Under the pieces are notes generated by a model. That model worked only from the letters and a program-made list of their open reading frames with translations, was not told the origin of the DNA and ran no database searches. From Corylus avellana (lineage: Eukaryota > Streptophyta > Magnoliopsida > Fagales > Betulaceae), in the NCBI RefSeq assembly GCF_901000735.1, contig NC_081545.1:18236758-18300757 (forward strand): a DNA stretch of 64,000 nt. The letters are read 5' to 3'. Position 1 is the first letter of the stretch, and the number at the start of each line of letters is the position of its first letter. The position numbers and the translations under genes were made by a program. Shown here one piece after another: positions 1 to 10,470 of the stretch.

Positions 1-590
1 TCCCAAGCCAAAGCAATCAAGAGGATACTGGATGTTTGTGAATCTAAGTTCATTCTAGAAGTGAAATTTTGTGCTACCTCCTTGGAATCCGTGGTTGATT
101 TTGTGCATGCCATTTTTGGATTGCAAGCCGCAAGAGCCAAAATCACACGAAGAAGAAGCCCACCAGAGGGATCGATGCTGGCGTCAACAGAGAGAGATCG
201 AGAAAAGAGAGGGAGGAGAAGGAGAAAAGAAGAAGAAGAAGAAGAATGAGGAGAAGAAGGAGATCTGGATCTGATCGACATTAAAATGAAAATGAAAATA
301 AAAATAAAAATAAAAATGAAAATGAAAAAGAAAAAGAAAATCAATAAATAAGTGGAAAAAATTATATATATATATATATCGAAATTTAATAAATTAGTGA
401 TGGTTTTTTTAAAAACCATCACTAATTAGTGACGATTTTGCCTAAACTGACACATTTTCCCATTTTCCTACCCTTGTTTAGCTTCCCTTTGGAACCATCA
501 CTACAAAACCGTCACTACAAAAGTAGTGACGGTTTTTAGCCCTAAACCATGACCAAAATACCATCACTAAACCTCTATTTTTTTGTAGTG
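1..590. mobile_element. CACTA-like (En/Spm) transposon, right end
   Basis: The segment ends at 590 with the terminal sequence TTTTTTTGTAGTG (578-590), the inverse of the CACTACAAAAA terminus typical of plant CACTA elements. Inside it are subterminal inverted motifs: a hairpin with 16-bp arms (393-408 and 411-426, core AGTGATGG) and one with 14-bp arms (505-518 and 523-536, core AGTGACGG, loop AAAA). The left part holds a purine-rich (GAA)n run near 215-260 and an (AAAAT)n stretch at 285-345. No transposase is visible and the other terminus is off the window, so element length is unknown. A 3-bp target duplication cannot be tested. Confidence 0.55.
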
Positions 591-1193
591 ATAGGTTCCT
601 TCTATACAGTATTTTGTGTAATTCAATATAAAACCTTATTTTCAATATGGTATCAGATCACAAGTTCTGAATCACTGTTCTCAAACTATTTTCTTGGCAT
701 CCTCTCTGATTCTTTTCCGGCAAAGACCATCGTTCTTCTTTTTTTGGTTCTCTCTTTTCCCGTCATTGTTTCGAGCTTGTGACTACACTATAGCCTCATC
801 AGAGATTCCATACACCACCACCTTCGTTCGATCAGCTTAGTTGCCATACAATTCCAAATATCCACCGTCGGCTGTTTAAGATATGTGATAACCTCTACAA
901 ATGGACCTTCCAATCACTCCCAGGTGGCAGTAGTCCCTCTGTGCGTGGGCTTCACACTCCAATGCGCCACCACCAATGTAGCATGTGTTTCACGCACTAG
1001 TCTCTTTTCCTTATGCAGTGTAGCCACATGTCAACCGAACAAAGTGCCACACCATCACTATGGCCACGTCAGTCCTAGTGCCACATTAGTAGAGGCGCCA
1101 CACCAGCCCTAATGCCACGTTAGCAAGGGTACCATGTCAACCATAGTCCCACACGAGCATTAAGTGGTCTGTTTTTGCATTTGACATCTCTAG
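591..1193 (+). mobile_element. Ty1/copia 5' LTR remnant, primer-binding site and leader
   Basis: A primer-binding site complementary to initiator methionine tRNA, TGGTATCAGA, lies at 648-657. The bases before it (591 to about 645, ending ...TTTTCA) would be the tail of the 5' LTR, whose front is replaced by the CACTA-like terminus at 590. The leader up to 1193 is non-coding; 1030-1135 has loosely repeated GCCAC(A)...CCTAATG units of about 30 bp. No gene is seen here. Confidence 0.6.
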
Positions 1194-2306
1194 ATGGCAC
1201 AAAATAAGATTCTTCATCATGTTCAGAATATATTGGATGGCATAAACTACATTGTCTTGTCCCAATATATGTGTCGTTTTCTTAAAGGTTGCAAGCTTTG
1301 GCTTTATGTAACTAGAGGTTATTGTCGAACGTTAAGGTCCCTCGTCAAATGTTCGTGCTAGGGGTTAAGGTTGAACGTTCAGTGGTCCCCCATCAAACAT
1401 TTAGCCATAAGCTAAAGTTGGGTTTTTGGGGTGTTTTTTGAATAAGAAGGTTTTCTCAAAATGAAATGAGTAAAGTTTGCATTATGAGAGTGGTTAATGG
1501 TTGCATTTCAAATAGTTGCATTTTTTTGGGGGTTTTAAGATTTTGGGGCATCACAAAGGGCGCTTGGGATACCCTTGCTTCTCACTATTCCTCTGTTGAT
1601 GGTGCTCGAGAGTACTAGCTTCTGTTAGAGCTCTTTCATCTGAAGTAGGAACCTAGCCAAAGTATCAATGATTTTCTTACTCATGTGCATTTCTTATAGG
1701 ACCAAGTTGCTCTTTCTCGTTCTATTTGGAAGGATCCTACTGATACTCAGATGTATGCTGAATGTAGGAATCAACATCGCCTTCATCAATTTCTGATGGC
1801 CTTGGGAGATATTTCGAGCTTGCTCATTTGCAACTTTTATATCGCTCTCCTCTTCGTACTTTGGACAAAGCCATCTTAGAACTTGTCCGCATATAGACTA
1901 GAATGCAAACTATGCGCTCTCAGCACAGTCATACAGCGTCGGCTACTCCATTATCTAGTTCTTCATCCTTTCAGTTAGAGCGCTCTGACAAGTCAGGTAC
2001 TCTTCAACTCCCTTCTAAGCCGCGCGACAACAATTATTGTCACTATTGTCGATGTCGAGGGCACAATATTGACAAGTGCTGGCGTAAGGAAAAATCCAAT
2101 GTGCCCACTGCATTAGTTGCCAATACTAAGAGTGGTTTATGTCCAGCTGCTTCCTCTACAATTGCTACCTCGGGATAGACATCAAGATCTAATGTCACCT
2201 TATTTGCAACTAACTTCAAGGCAATAGTCAATCAGGTCCTAACTCGTTTTGGTAATCCATCTTCCTCTAAGCTCTTAGTCTTATTCCTCTTGGCTTTTTG
2301 ATTCGG
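1194..2306 (+). pseudogene. gag: Ty1/copia gag and start of protease (broken, interrupted)
   Basis: The reading starts with ATG at 1194 and runs for 40 codons with the Gag-N signature (a G-x-NY core, then FLKG-x-KLW, at 1194-1313). It is interrupted by foreign LTR-like DNA (1314-1555) and resumes at about 1556 with the WDTL...YSS motif. Several stops and at least one frameshift (near 1805-1815) follow. A CCHC zinc knuckle (C-x2-C-x4-H-x4-C, residues CHYCRCRGHNIDKC) is encoded at about 2038-2080. The frame at 2279-2306 reads SSWLFDSG, the catalytic D-S-G of a copia aspartic protease, and is cut by the N gap inside the motif. The polyprotein would assemble the virus-like particle, but this copy is dead. 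Confidence 0.75.
1314..1555 (+). mobile_element. LTR fragment of a GAACGTTC-rich family inserted in gag
   Basis: This block separates the two halves of the gag reading. It is rich in GAACGTT/CAAATGTT motifs and ends ...TTTTGGGGCATCACA, the expected 3' end of an LTR whose inverse begins TGT(A/G)ATGCCCC. A related copy on the other strand lies at 46977-47390 (same run of GAACGTTC, GGTCCCC(T/C)ATCAAA and AGTTGGGTTT). The 5' side is truncated and no target duplication could be fixed. Confidence 0.5.
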
Positions 2307-2406
2307 NNNNNNNNNNNNNNNNNNNNNNNNNNNNNNNNNNNNNNNNNNNNNNNNNNNNNNNNNNNNNNNNNNNNNNNNNNNNNNNNNNNNNNNNNNNNNN
2401 NNNNNN
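2307..2406. other. Assembly gap, 100 N
   Basis: Exactly 100 N, the conventional length for a gap of unknown size. The left edge falls inside the protease DSG motif. The right edge is just upstream of a reverse transcriptase domain, so the rest of the protease and all of the integrase (well over 1 kb) are missing. Confidence 0.99.
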
Positions 2407-4619
2407 CACGACAAGAAATCACTTGGAATAATTCGGCGTTATCTCATTTTGATCCTCGTACAAATCAATGTGAATTAGAAGTTCAGAAGATCATTCATTT
2501 GCAAAGTATTGCAAATCAATTGCCAGATGCATTTACTGACAACAAGAAAATAATTAAGTCTCACATTCCAGCTGCTAATACTCCAGCGAAGATAGAAGTC
2601 CCTGTAGGACAATTAATTAATACAGCAGCAAATGAGTCTAAGGCGCGCCTGAAGCGTGGAAGACCTATTGGTGCAAAGGATAAGATTCCCCGGAAGAGAA
2701 AAGCACAAGGAAATGAAATCGGCGCTCCTGAAGAGGCCTTACCCACAAAACAGGCAACGAAAATTGATCCATCCAAACTTTCTGTACAAAATTCTCCTGG
2801 AAAGGAATCCCCCGAAGAGGAACCTCTTGAAGAGGAATCTCCTGAAGAGTTACCTCCTGAAGAGGAACAGGTACCTGAAAATAATGAGATCTCAATAAAT
2901 TATGTAAGTACAGGAGAAATATTGGATAGAAACAAAATTGTTGTCGACAACATATTTTCATTTAAAGTTGCATTTGACATTACCAGAAGTAATGATGATA
3001 TTGAACCACAAACCGTCGAAGAATGTCGACGTAGAAATGATTGGCCAATGTGGAAGGAAGCAATTCAGGCAGAATTGAACTCACTAGCAAAACGTGAAGT
3101 ATTTGGACCTGTAGTCCAAACACCTGAAGGTGTATCGCCTGTTGGATACAAGTGGGTATTTGTACGAAAACGAAATGAGAAAAATGAAATTGTGAGATAC
3201 AAAGCAAGACTTGTTGCACAAGGTTTCCTGCAGAAACCTGGTATTGATTATGAAGAAACATATTCCCCTGTAGTGGATGCAATTACATTTAGATTTTTGA
3301 TTAGCTTGGTAGTTACAGAAAGTTTGGATATGCGTTTAATGGATGTGGTTACAGCATATTTATATGGATCACTTGATAATGATATATACATGAAAATCCC
3401 TGAAGGATATAAAATGCCTGAAGCATATAATTCGAAATCCCGAAGTATTTATTCTATCAATCTACAAAGATCTTTATATGGGTTAAAGCAATCCGGACGC
3501 ATGTGGTACAATCGTCTTAGTGAATATCTATTGAAAGAAGGATTTGAGAATAATCCAATTTGTCCATGCGTTTTCATTAAGAAATCAGAATCCGGATTTG
3601 CTATCATTGCAGTTTATGTAGATGATTTAAATCTTGTTGGGACTCCAGAAGAGCTCATAAAAACTGCCACGTATTTAAAAAATGAGTTTGAGATGAAAGA
3701 TCTTGGAAAGACAAAATTTTGCCTTGGTTTACAAATTGAACATTTTCCTAATGGAATTTTTGTTCATCAGTCAACATACACAGAAAAAGTCCTGAAGCAC
3801 TTTTACATGGAGAAAGCTCATCCTTTGAGCACTCCAATGGTTGTTCGGTCACTTGATGTGAAAAAAGACCCTTTTCGCCCTCGAGAAGATGACGAAGAAA
3901 TTCTTGGTCCTGAAGTACCATATCTTAGTGCAATTGGTGCTCTGATGTATCTTGCAAATTGCACACGACCTGATATAGCATTTTCAGTTAATTTATTAGC
4001 AAGATACAGCTCTGCACCAACTCGAAGGCATTGGAATGGGGTCAAACATGTTCTACGTTATCTTCGTGGAACAGCTGACATGGGATTATTTTATTCAAAA
4101 GGTTCAAATTCACAATTAATTGGATATGCAGATGCGGGTTTTCTTTCTGATCCGCATAAAGGTAGATCTCAAACAGGATATCTATTTACAAGTGGAAGTA
4201 CTGCTATTTCATGGAGATCTGTCAAGCAAACACTTGTTGCTACTTCTTCAAATCACTCAGAGATTGTTGCAATTCATGAAGCAAGTCGGGAATGCATATG
4301 GCTAAGATCAGTAATTCAACACATTCGAGAAAAGTGCGGTTTATCTACAATCAAAGATAGCCCGACAATATTATATGAAGATAATGCTGCTTATATCACA
4401 CAGATCAGAGGAGGATATATTAAGGGTGATAGAACCAAACACATTTCACCAAAGTTCTTTTATACACATGAACTCCAGAAGAGTGGTGATATTGATGTTA
4501 AACAGATACGATCAAGTGACAATTTGGCAGATTTATTTACCAAAGCATTACCAACTGCAACATTTAAGAAGTTGGTGAATAACATTGGAATGCCCCGACT
4601 GAAGGATCTTTCATCATAA
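2407..4619 (+). CDS. pol: Ty1/copia polyprotein, reverse transcriptase-RNase H part (5' partial)
   Basis: An open frame of about 737 codons runs from the gap to TAA at 4617-4619 with no internal stop. A charged linker (E/P-rich repeats at 2800-2880) precedes the RVT_2 reverse transcriptase. Visible motifs are WKEAIQAE, YKARLVAQGF, EETYSPV, DV-x-TAYLYG, LYGLKQSGRMWYNRL and the catalytic YVDD at 3615-3626. The RNase H part shows YADAG, WRS-x-KQ, LYEDNAA, the H of TKHISPKFF, and the ADLFTKALP tail. In the Ty1/copia order integrase comes before RT, and integrase is lost in the gap. An intact frame suggests a fairly young copy. Lineage within copia was not assigned. Confidence 0.9.
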
Positions 4620-4639
4620 ACAATTGAAGCTCTTCATGC

Positions 4640-4867
4640 TAATGAGGGGGAGTAAAATGATTATGCTGATTGTACTCTTTTTCCTTCGCTAAGGTTTTTC
4701 CCATTGGGTTTTCCTTTGCAAGGTTTTAATGAGGCAATCCTAAAGCATACGAAGGCACACAAGAATATTGTACTCTTTTTTCTTCGCCACAGGTTTTTTC
4801 CCACTGGGTTTTCCTTGGCAAGGTTTTAACGAGGCATATTCTTAGTGTATGGTCATCCAAGGGGGAG
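4640..4867 (+). repeat. Copia 3' untranslated region with tandem 98-bp unit and two polypurine tracts
   Basis: Two units starting TGTACTCTTTTT(T)CCTTCG at 4671 and 4769 are 98 bp apart. Both contain CCCA(T/C)TGGGTTTTCC(T)TTGGCAAGGTTTTAA-type text. A purine tract (GAGGGGGAG, about 4644-4652) precedes the array and a second (AAGGGGGAG, 4859-4867) directly abuts the 3' LTR, as expected for the plus-strand primer. Confidence 0.7.
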
Positions 4868-5173
4868 TGTTATGAATGCATTCATGCATTAGGAGGATGA
4901 CCATTTAGTTCCATCTCTTGGAATTCTACACATTCATATCATCTTTTAGAATTCCTATAACATCCATGTAATAAATTGATTAACCATTTTGTTTCATATT
5001 CCCCATTTCATATTCATTAACCTCCCATTATGATTTCATGCCTATAAAAGGAAGTATTGAGTTGTATGTAAATCACACAATAATAGAGAAGAATAATACA
5101 TAGTTCCTGAAGAACTAGTTTCACATATTGCAATCTTTTATCTTGTCTTGTTATTTTCTTTAATTTTACAACA
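4868..5173 (+). mobile_element. Copia 3' LTR (306 bp)
   Basis: It begins TGTTATGAATGC right after the polypurine tract and ends ...TTTTACAACA, giving matching TGTT/AACA ends. A TATA-like CCTATAAAAGG lies at about 5040-5050. Its 3' end does not resemble the LTR tail before the primer site at 648, so the 5' and 3' copia pieces probably come from different elements. Confidence 0.7.
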
Positions 5174-5860
5174 AAGATATCATATTTCTTAATATAGCTT
5201 ATGGGAAATTGGGGTCCCTCCGAATGAATACGCATGTACCTATATAATAAATATTGGTCCCAGTACTCACGTGCCTCGTTTTCTTCTAATTATTATTTTA
5301 TCCTTATTTCCATCTTTAAAAATAAAAAATAAAAACACAAAAAAATAAAAATAAAAAATAAAGAAAAGAAAGATACTGTAAAAATTCATGAGCTTTAGGA
5401 AATTTTCCGTTATTGAAATTGCTCATTCCATACACCAAAGATTAGGAAATTTAAATGAAACTATAACATGCAGTCATAAGACAATGTCTGACCCACTAAA
5501 ATAGTTGAACCTGTAAGGAAGTATCACCTAAATGTGACACGTACATGACAAAAACAAATAAAAATAAAGGAGAAAAAAGAAAGAAAGAAAAGAGAACGGT
5601 AAAAAGAGGTGGGTGGTGGCTACCTACCACCCTCTCACTAGCAGGAATAGTTGGCTGGCTACAAGAGAGCATGAGTATGTCGCAACTCATGCCCTCCGCC
5701 AGCGGGCAGAGGAGCTGCAGGTGCCATGGTGGGGTGACTCCACCCCCACCACTCATGACCCACCCACAACCCTATGATTGGTAAGGGTATATATGAGTGG
5801 TTTGCCCCACCCATGCAAGTTGCCATTCGGCTTTCGTTAGGGGCAGGGGTGGTTGAAGCA
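5174..5860. other. Intergenic spacer
   Basis: No gene is recognised. It has an A-rich stretch (about 5312-5370) and a GC-richer block (5610-5850) with many CCACC/GGGTG words. Short open frames on both strands have no domain signature. Confidence 0.5.
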
Positions 5861-6079
5861 GCCTATGTAACGACTCAGGAAAAAACGCTATTTATATATG
5901 CGCTATTACCCCAAAATGACTAGTCAATTTATAAATTCTCTAGAATTCATTATCAAGCCTAGTTTCACCTAATAACTAGGCAATGCGAGATTTAGCACCC
6001 ATGACTATCTTTATAAACCACACACTCTATATGGACTTCTTCTCATCTTCCCAACAAGGGATTGGGGTATTACAGCCTA
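5861..6079. mobile_element. Solo LTR (209 bp) with 5-bp target duplication
   Basis: The unit 5866-6074 starts TGTAACGACTCAGG and ends GGGGTATTACA (TGTAA/TTACA ends). It is flanked by identical GCCTA at 5861-5865 and 6075-6079. The TG...CA ends plus a perfect 5-bp duplication are diagnostic of an LTR retroelement reduced to one LTR. Which superfamily it belongs to is not shown. Confidence 0.75.
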
Positions 6080-6499
6080 CCTACGCCGTATGTGAGAAGG
6101 AGCTTTATCAAACTGATTCTTGGCATATCAAAACTACTAAACTAATTTCTAGGGTAAGTTGTTTTTTGGGGAAACTTCACTTTAGACCCCTGAACTATTG
6201 CGCGTTTTGAGAAGACTCTCTCAAATTTTAAAAATTCTCAATTTTACCCCATTGAACTTTCGATTTGATTCAATTGACTCTCCTCCATCAAATTCAGCTA
6301 TTAACCCCTAATAGAAATCCTTAAAGACGAAAAGATCCTTCTTCTTTTTTTGAAAAATCTCCTAACCAACGCTGGATTGCGGCCAGACCTAGTGTGGGTC
6401 ACGACTAGACCGACACGGGTCACGGCCGCGACCCAAAGTGAGTCAGGAGACCCACGCTGGGTCACGCCAAACCTGGGTGGGTTTGCTGACCCACACTAG

Positions 6500-8317
6500 T
6501 GTTGGGATTACGCCATGAATCCCAATGATTTTATATATCTGTGTTGACATTCAAATGTTTGTTATGAATATAGATGTTATATTCACTGATTACAAGGAAT
6601 TGAGCATATAACACATAAAATGTCTTTTACATACTTATTATCATGTTTATCATATTTGTTATGCATGTGAAAGGTCCTAGGATTACATTGACTATGGCTA
6701 TGGGTGTGAGTAACGTGGTTATAACACATGGTCATAGTCCATAATCCTTGTATCCTGAGAAGTTTGTGAACTCAGATGTGAAGTGATGATTACTTTGATG
6801 TATCATAGAGTGAGATCTATCGTCTGTCAACAGAACTCAATACGTTGGGTAATCACATCTAACATTGTGGGAACACCAACTTCAAGAGGGAATCCAAATC
6901 ATTTGTTGGTAAACAAAGAGGCAAGAAATTTCCCCTTGACATAGATTTTATGGATATTATTCTCAGAGTCTTTGGCCGAAGCATTTTGGTTGGCATACCA
7001 AAATATATATACATGTGTTTATTACATGTAAGAGAATAACATACAATCAGTGACTCAAGGATAAAGAGGTAGAGAATTAAGTGCTAGTATCCTAAGCCTT
7101 AATTTTGCTATGGAAGATTTCATGGATGAATCATAAGTCAAAAGGTCAAAGGCATTAATTGTTTTAAATCAAAAATATTTCTTAGAGTTAAATCACATTC
7201 ATTTAGTGGAATTAATTGTGATTAGAATATTGATTCGTAATAAATGTCGGGGTGACACGATTACGGACATATTCAAGCCAATAATATTTTTTCCTTTACG
7301 TCTCTCACGAAGTTGATGTAATTTAATCATAAAGCTTTCTTATTTATTGGGCTAAGTGTTTTATTTAATTAAAACATGAGCTAAAGAGATTAAATGTAAT
7401 TTGGCTTAGGATAAAACCTAGATGCCCAATGAGCATAAGTGGAAATACATACGGCCAAAGTTTATTCATTGGGCCTAAGTATTAGTGACAAGGGAAAAGG
7501 CTTGGGGTGAAACCCAAGCCCAATCCAAGGAGCATGAAACCATGTAGCCCATGGAGAATTCTCCATGGACCACACGGCCATAGGACGGAGACTATGATTA
7601 ATCCTAGTCGTCCATGCTACTCTAATATCAATCATTGGCTTGATATTACAGAGTGCTAAAAGAATTAGAATTGCTCCTTTATCCCACATTGCTTAAATCT
7701 AATTCTCTATCTACCTGCTATGCCTATAAATAAAGAAGAGCTTCGGGCTCTCAAATCATTCAATCAAGTTATCTTGATCATAGTTTTCAGAAACTCTCTG
7801 AAAATATATTAGATCTTTGTGTTAACTCACGAAGAACAAAAGTTTAAGATTTGAAGAGCAAAGTAAAAGCCTACACCCTCTTGGTTATTATCAGTCATTG
7901 GAGAGAAGATCTGGAGGTCTCTATATCCCCCCAACTTCTTTATGTTCTTAAAGAAAAGAAGAATTTGTTCTTCGTGTTCTTGAAAAAAAAAAAGAACTTA
8001 TTCTTCGTGTTCTTGAAGAAAAGAAAATTTTGTTCTTTGTGTTCTTGAAGAATGAAGAACTTGTTTTTTGTGTTCTTAAAGAAACAAGAAATTGTTCTTC
8101 ATGTTCTTGAACAATAAAGAACACGTTCTTGGAGAAGCAAAAATATTTTTGCCCAAAGCTAGGAGTGACCGTTAATATCCAAGTAAGTGTTCTTTGCTCT
8201 TGCAATTTAATTTTAAATAACAACGGTTCTTCACATGTTCTTTATAAAAGATCTTGGCATGGGAATTTGATTCCTTCCACTGTGCAAATACGTTTATTTG
8301 CAATCCTTTTCCCAACA
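6500..8317 (+). mobile_element. Large solo LTR (1.8 kb), near-matching TSD
   Basis: It begins TGTTGGGATTACG and ends TTTTCCCAACA, so its ends are inverted (TGTTGGGA/TCCCAACA). Flanks are ACTAG (6495-6499) and ACTGG (8318-8322), a 5-bp duplication with one change. The surrounding sequence reads across the insertion into the host transposon. A related copy lies in the opposite orientation at 45266-46736 (shared text around ATTTGAATGTCAACA, GGTATGCCAACCAAAAT and TTAACTCACGAAGAACAA). No coding capacity is seen. Confidence 0.75.
7940..8135 (+). repeat. Tandem array of about 30-bp GTTCTT(C/G)(A/G)TGTTCTTGAAGAA units inside the LTR
   Basis: About six imperfect units of GTTCTTCGTGTTCTTGAAG followed by A-rich text are repeated head to tail. 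Each unit is itself partly self-complementary (AAGAAC/GTTCTT). The related LTR at 45266 has a shorter version near 45375-45462, so the array length varies within the family. Confidence 0.75.
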
Positions 8318-8712
8318 ACTGGTTCGCAACCAAACCCAGTCGTAGGCTTTCTGACCCACGGCGGGTCTCTGACCAAGACCCAACATGGGTCACGACCTAA
8401 CCCACGGCTAGGTCTCGGCGAGACCCGGCTGGTGGGTCTCTGGCCAAAACCCACATGGCTCAATTTTTTTATTTTTTTATAATTTTATTATTTTTTTAAA
8501 AAAATTAATTTGAAATTAAAGGTAAATTTGAAATTTTATAAGAAAATTAAGGGGTGTAAAGGTCATTTGATCACTTTTAACATTTTAAATTTGATGAAGG
8601 GGGGTCAATTGAATCAAATTGAAAGTTCATGGGGTTAAATTGAGAGTTTTTAAAATTTGGGGGGTCTTTTGAAAATGTGCGGTAGTTTAGAGGTCTAAAG
8701 TAAAGTTTTCCC

Positions 8713-10200
8713 ATTTTTATTTTTTTATTATTTTTTTTTTCATGGTCCATTCTATTAGCTTTTTGACAAAGACTGATAGATGCACGCGTAGATTCACATC
8801 ACAACCAATCGCTATAGAAAGAAGAGGTATGAAGGAATATATTTACCCTTCAAATTGACACTCATTTTGTATGCACATGCCAAATTATCATTTGTGATAC
8901 TTAGTTCCCTCGTACTACTATTTATTTGCAAAATAACATATTCATTAGTTGTCATTTTAGTGACCCAAATAATTAACTAGACTAAGATAGCTTAGTTAGA
9001 GGATTAATTGGACTTTTAGGTCAGTAGAAGTAGCTGGAGGGTTATTTTAAAAATTTTGGACCTATTGATCAAACACTTGTGTGGGGACCACAGGAACGTA
9101 CGCTTGCAATAGTACATGAATGCTAGTGTGGGGACCAACCTGAACGTTCGTTGACTTTTGGTTGACCACTGGATATTGCTCGAGTGTACTACTGAAACCC
9201 TAAAATCACTAAGTAAACAGTACATGAACGTTCTGCACAATAGTACCAAGCACTTGCTACATTGTAGGCCTGCTCCTGCAGAGCTCACAACTTTTTCTAC
9301 CCTATAAATATCCCAATACCTACGCCCATACCAACTCATTATGTCCTTTGAGCCCTAAAAAAACCCTGCTTGAGTGTTGTTGTGACCTTGAGAGAGATTT
9401 CCTTAGTGTTCTTGAAGAAGAGGAGGAACTTGTTCAGACTCTTGTTGTGTTGAGGTAACCACCTCATCTCTAAGTGTTTTCTTACATGTTATACTAGCCT
9501 TATGCTGTTATAGTTGCTTGATTGTTAGAAACTAGGAAGGTTTAGGTTTTAATCTTGTTATAAACATTTCCTTCCCATTAGACTTAATCTTGTCGTATGA
9601 CAATGTTGTTTTGGGCTAGGTGTGTTATAAACCATTTTTGCAGTCTTGGAACCAGATTAGGACTACTTAAGAGATTGTTGGACTGAATGAGGTTCTACCT
9701 AAACCTCTCTGGTCATATGCTCAGCCTCGAGCCCAAACGTTTGCCCAAAGGCACTTCAAGGGAATGCCATTTTGCCCAATCGTTCGATAGCCCCAGTTTT
9801 CATGTTCTAAGTTTGTTTTAGTTTGGACTTGGGACTAATAGTATGCTTTCCACATATTTAGAGAACTTGGAACAGCAGGAGGGATTTTTGGAGGATTTAT
9901 ATGACTCGGGTACGTACAAACTCACATGGAACTAGCCATTACTTTTCTACATTGCACGTCTATTTTGTGTACCAAAACATGCATTTTTACAACTCTCATG
10001 AAATACATTTTGTTATGTCATGAACTCTACATTTTGTGAAAATTTACTACTTCACAAGATAACGAACAATATGAGGTTGTAAGAGCATGCATGTAAAATA
10101 CGGACAACACAAATTGCATCGTATGGCATGGTATGAGTCCAAACACTTGCATGTGTTTGTAGATCGTGGTGAACCTATCCCAGTTGAGGTAACTCAGTGT
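8713..10200 (+). mobile_element. LTR-like promoter region, family not identified
   Basis: No gene. The block 9060-9460 carries GAACGTTC motifs (e.g. 9141-9150, 9226-9232) and a TATA-like CCCTATAAATATCCC at 9300-9314. Downstream, a leader-like region is rich in TTCTTGAAGAAG and GTTGTGTTGAGG. This looks like an LTR U3-R-U5 region, but TG/CA boundaries and a target duplication could not be fixed. It lies just upstream of the MULE transposase remnant and may be unrelated to it. Confidence 0.35.
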
Positions 10201-10350
10201 GCTACTTAGATGGAGATGGAAAATCATGATAATGACACTATAGTTCGAGTTGAAGAAAAAGAGAAAAAAAAAAAAAAAAAAAAAAAGGACATGAAGAAGT
10301 TGGTGAAAAAGAATGAGATGAAGTTGGAGTTGGTGAACAAAAAAGAGATG

Positions 10351-10470
10351 GAGTTAGTGATCAAAGTTGGGCCATTGTTGAAGTAGCATTTGGTGATAGT
10401 GAAGGTGATGGAGTTGGTGATCAACGTTGGGCCATTGTTAAAGCTGCATTTGGTGATACAAATGGTGATA
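10351..10470 (+). repeat. 60-bp tandem duplication in the MULE N-terminus
   Basis: Units 10351-10410 and 10411-10470 both read GAGTT(A/G)GTGATCAA(A/C)GTTGGG... and stay in phase, so they duplicate 20 acidic/glycine-rich residues of the transposase N-terminal region. Confidence 0.75.

Larger units (their letters stand above)
6168..8712. mobile_element. Long-TIR DNA transposon (MULE-like), interrupted by a solo LTR
   Basis: Left arm 6168-6300 (GGGGAAACTTCACTTTAGAC...) and right arm 8580-8712 are inverted repeats of about 130 bp, roughly 80% alike. Inside, a GC-rich core with repeated GGGTCACG/GACCCA words (6375-6499 and 8323-8458) is split by the solo LTR at 6500-8317. Without that insertion the element would be about 730 bp, a non-autonomous size. 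The flanks TTGTTTTTT and ATTTTTATT match at 6 of 9 bases, so the target duplication is uncertain. Confidence 0.6.

Noticed and set aside
8129..8482. 117-codon plus-strand frame at the LTR/TIR element junction
   Set aside because: It crosses the LTR boundary at 8317 and the GC-rich core, so it is a chance frame over two insertions.
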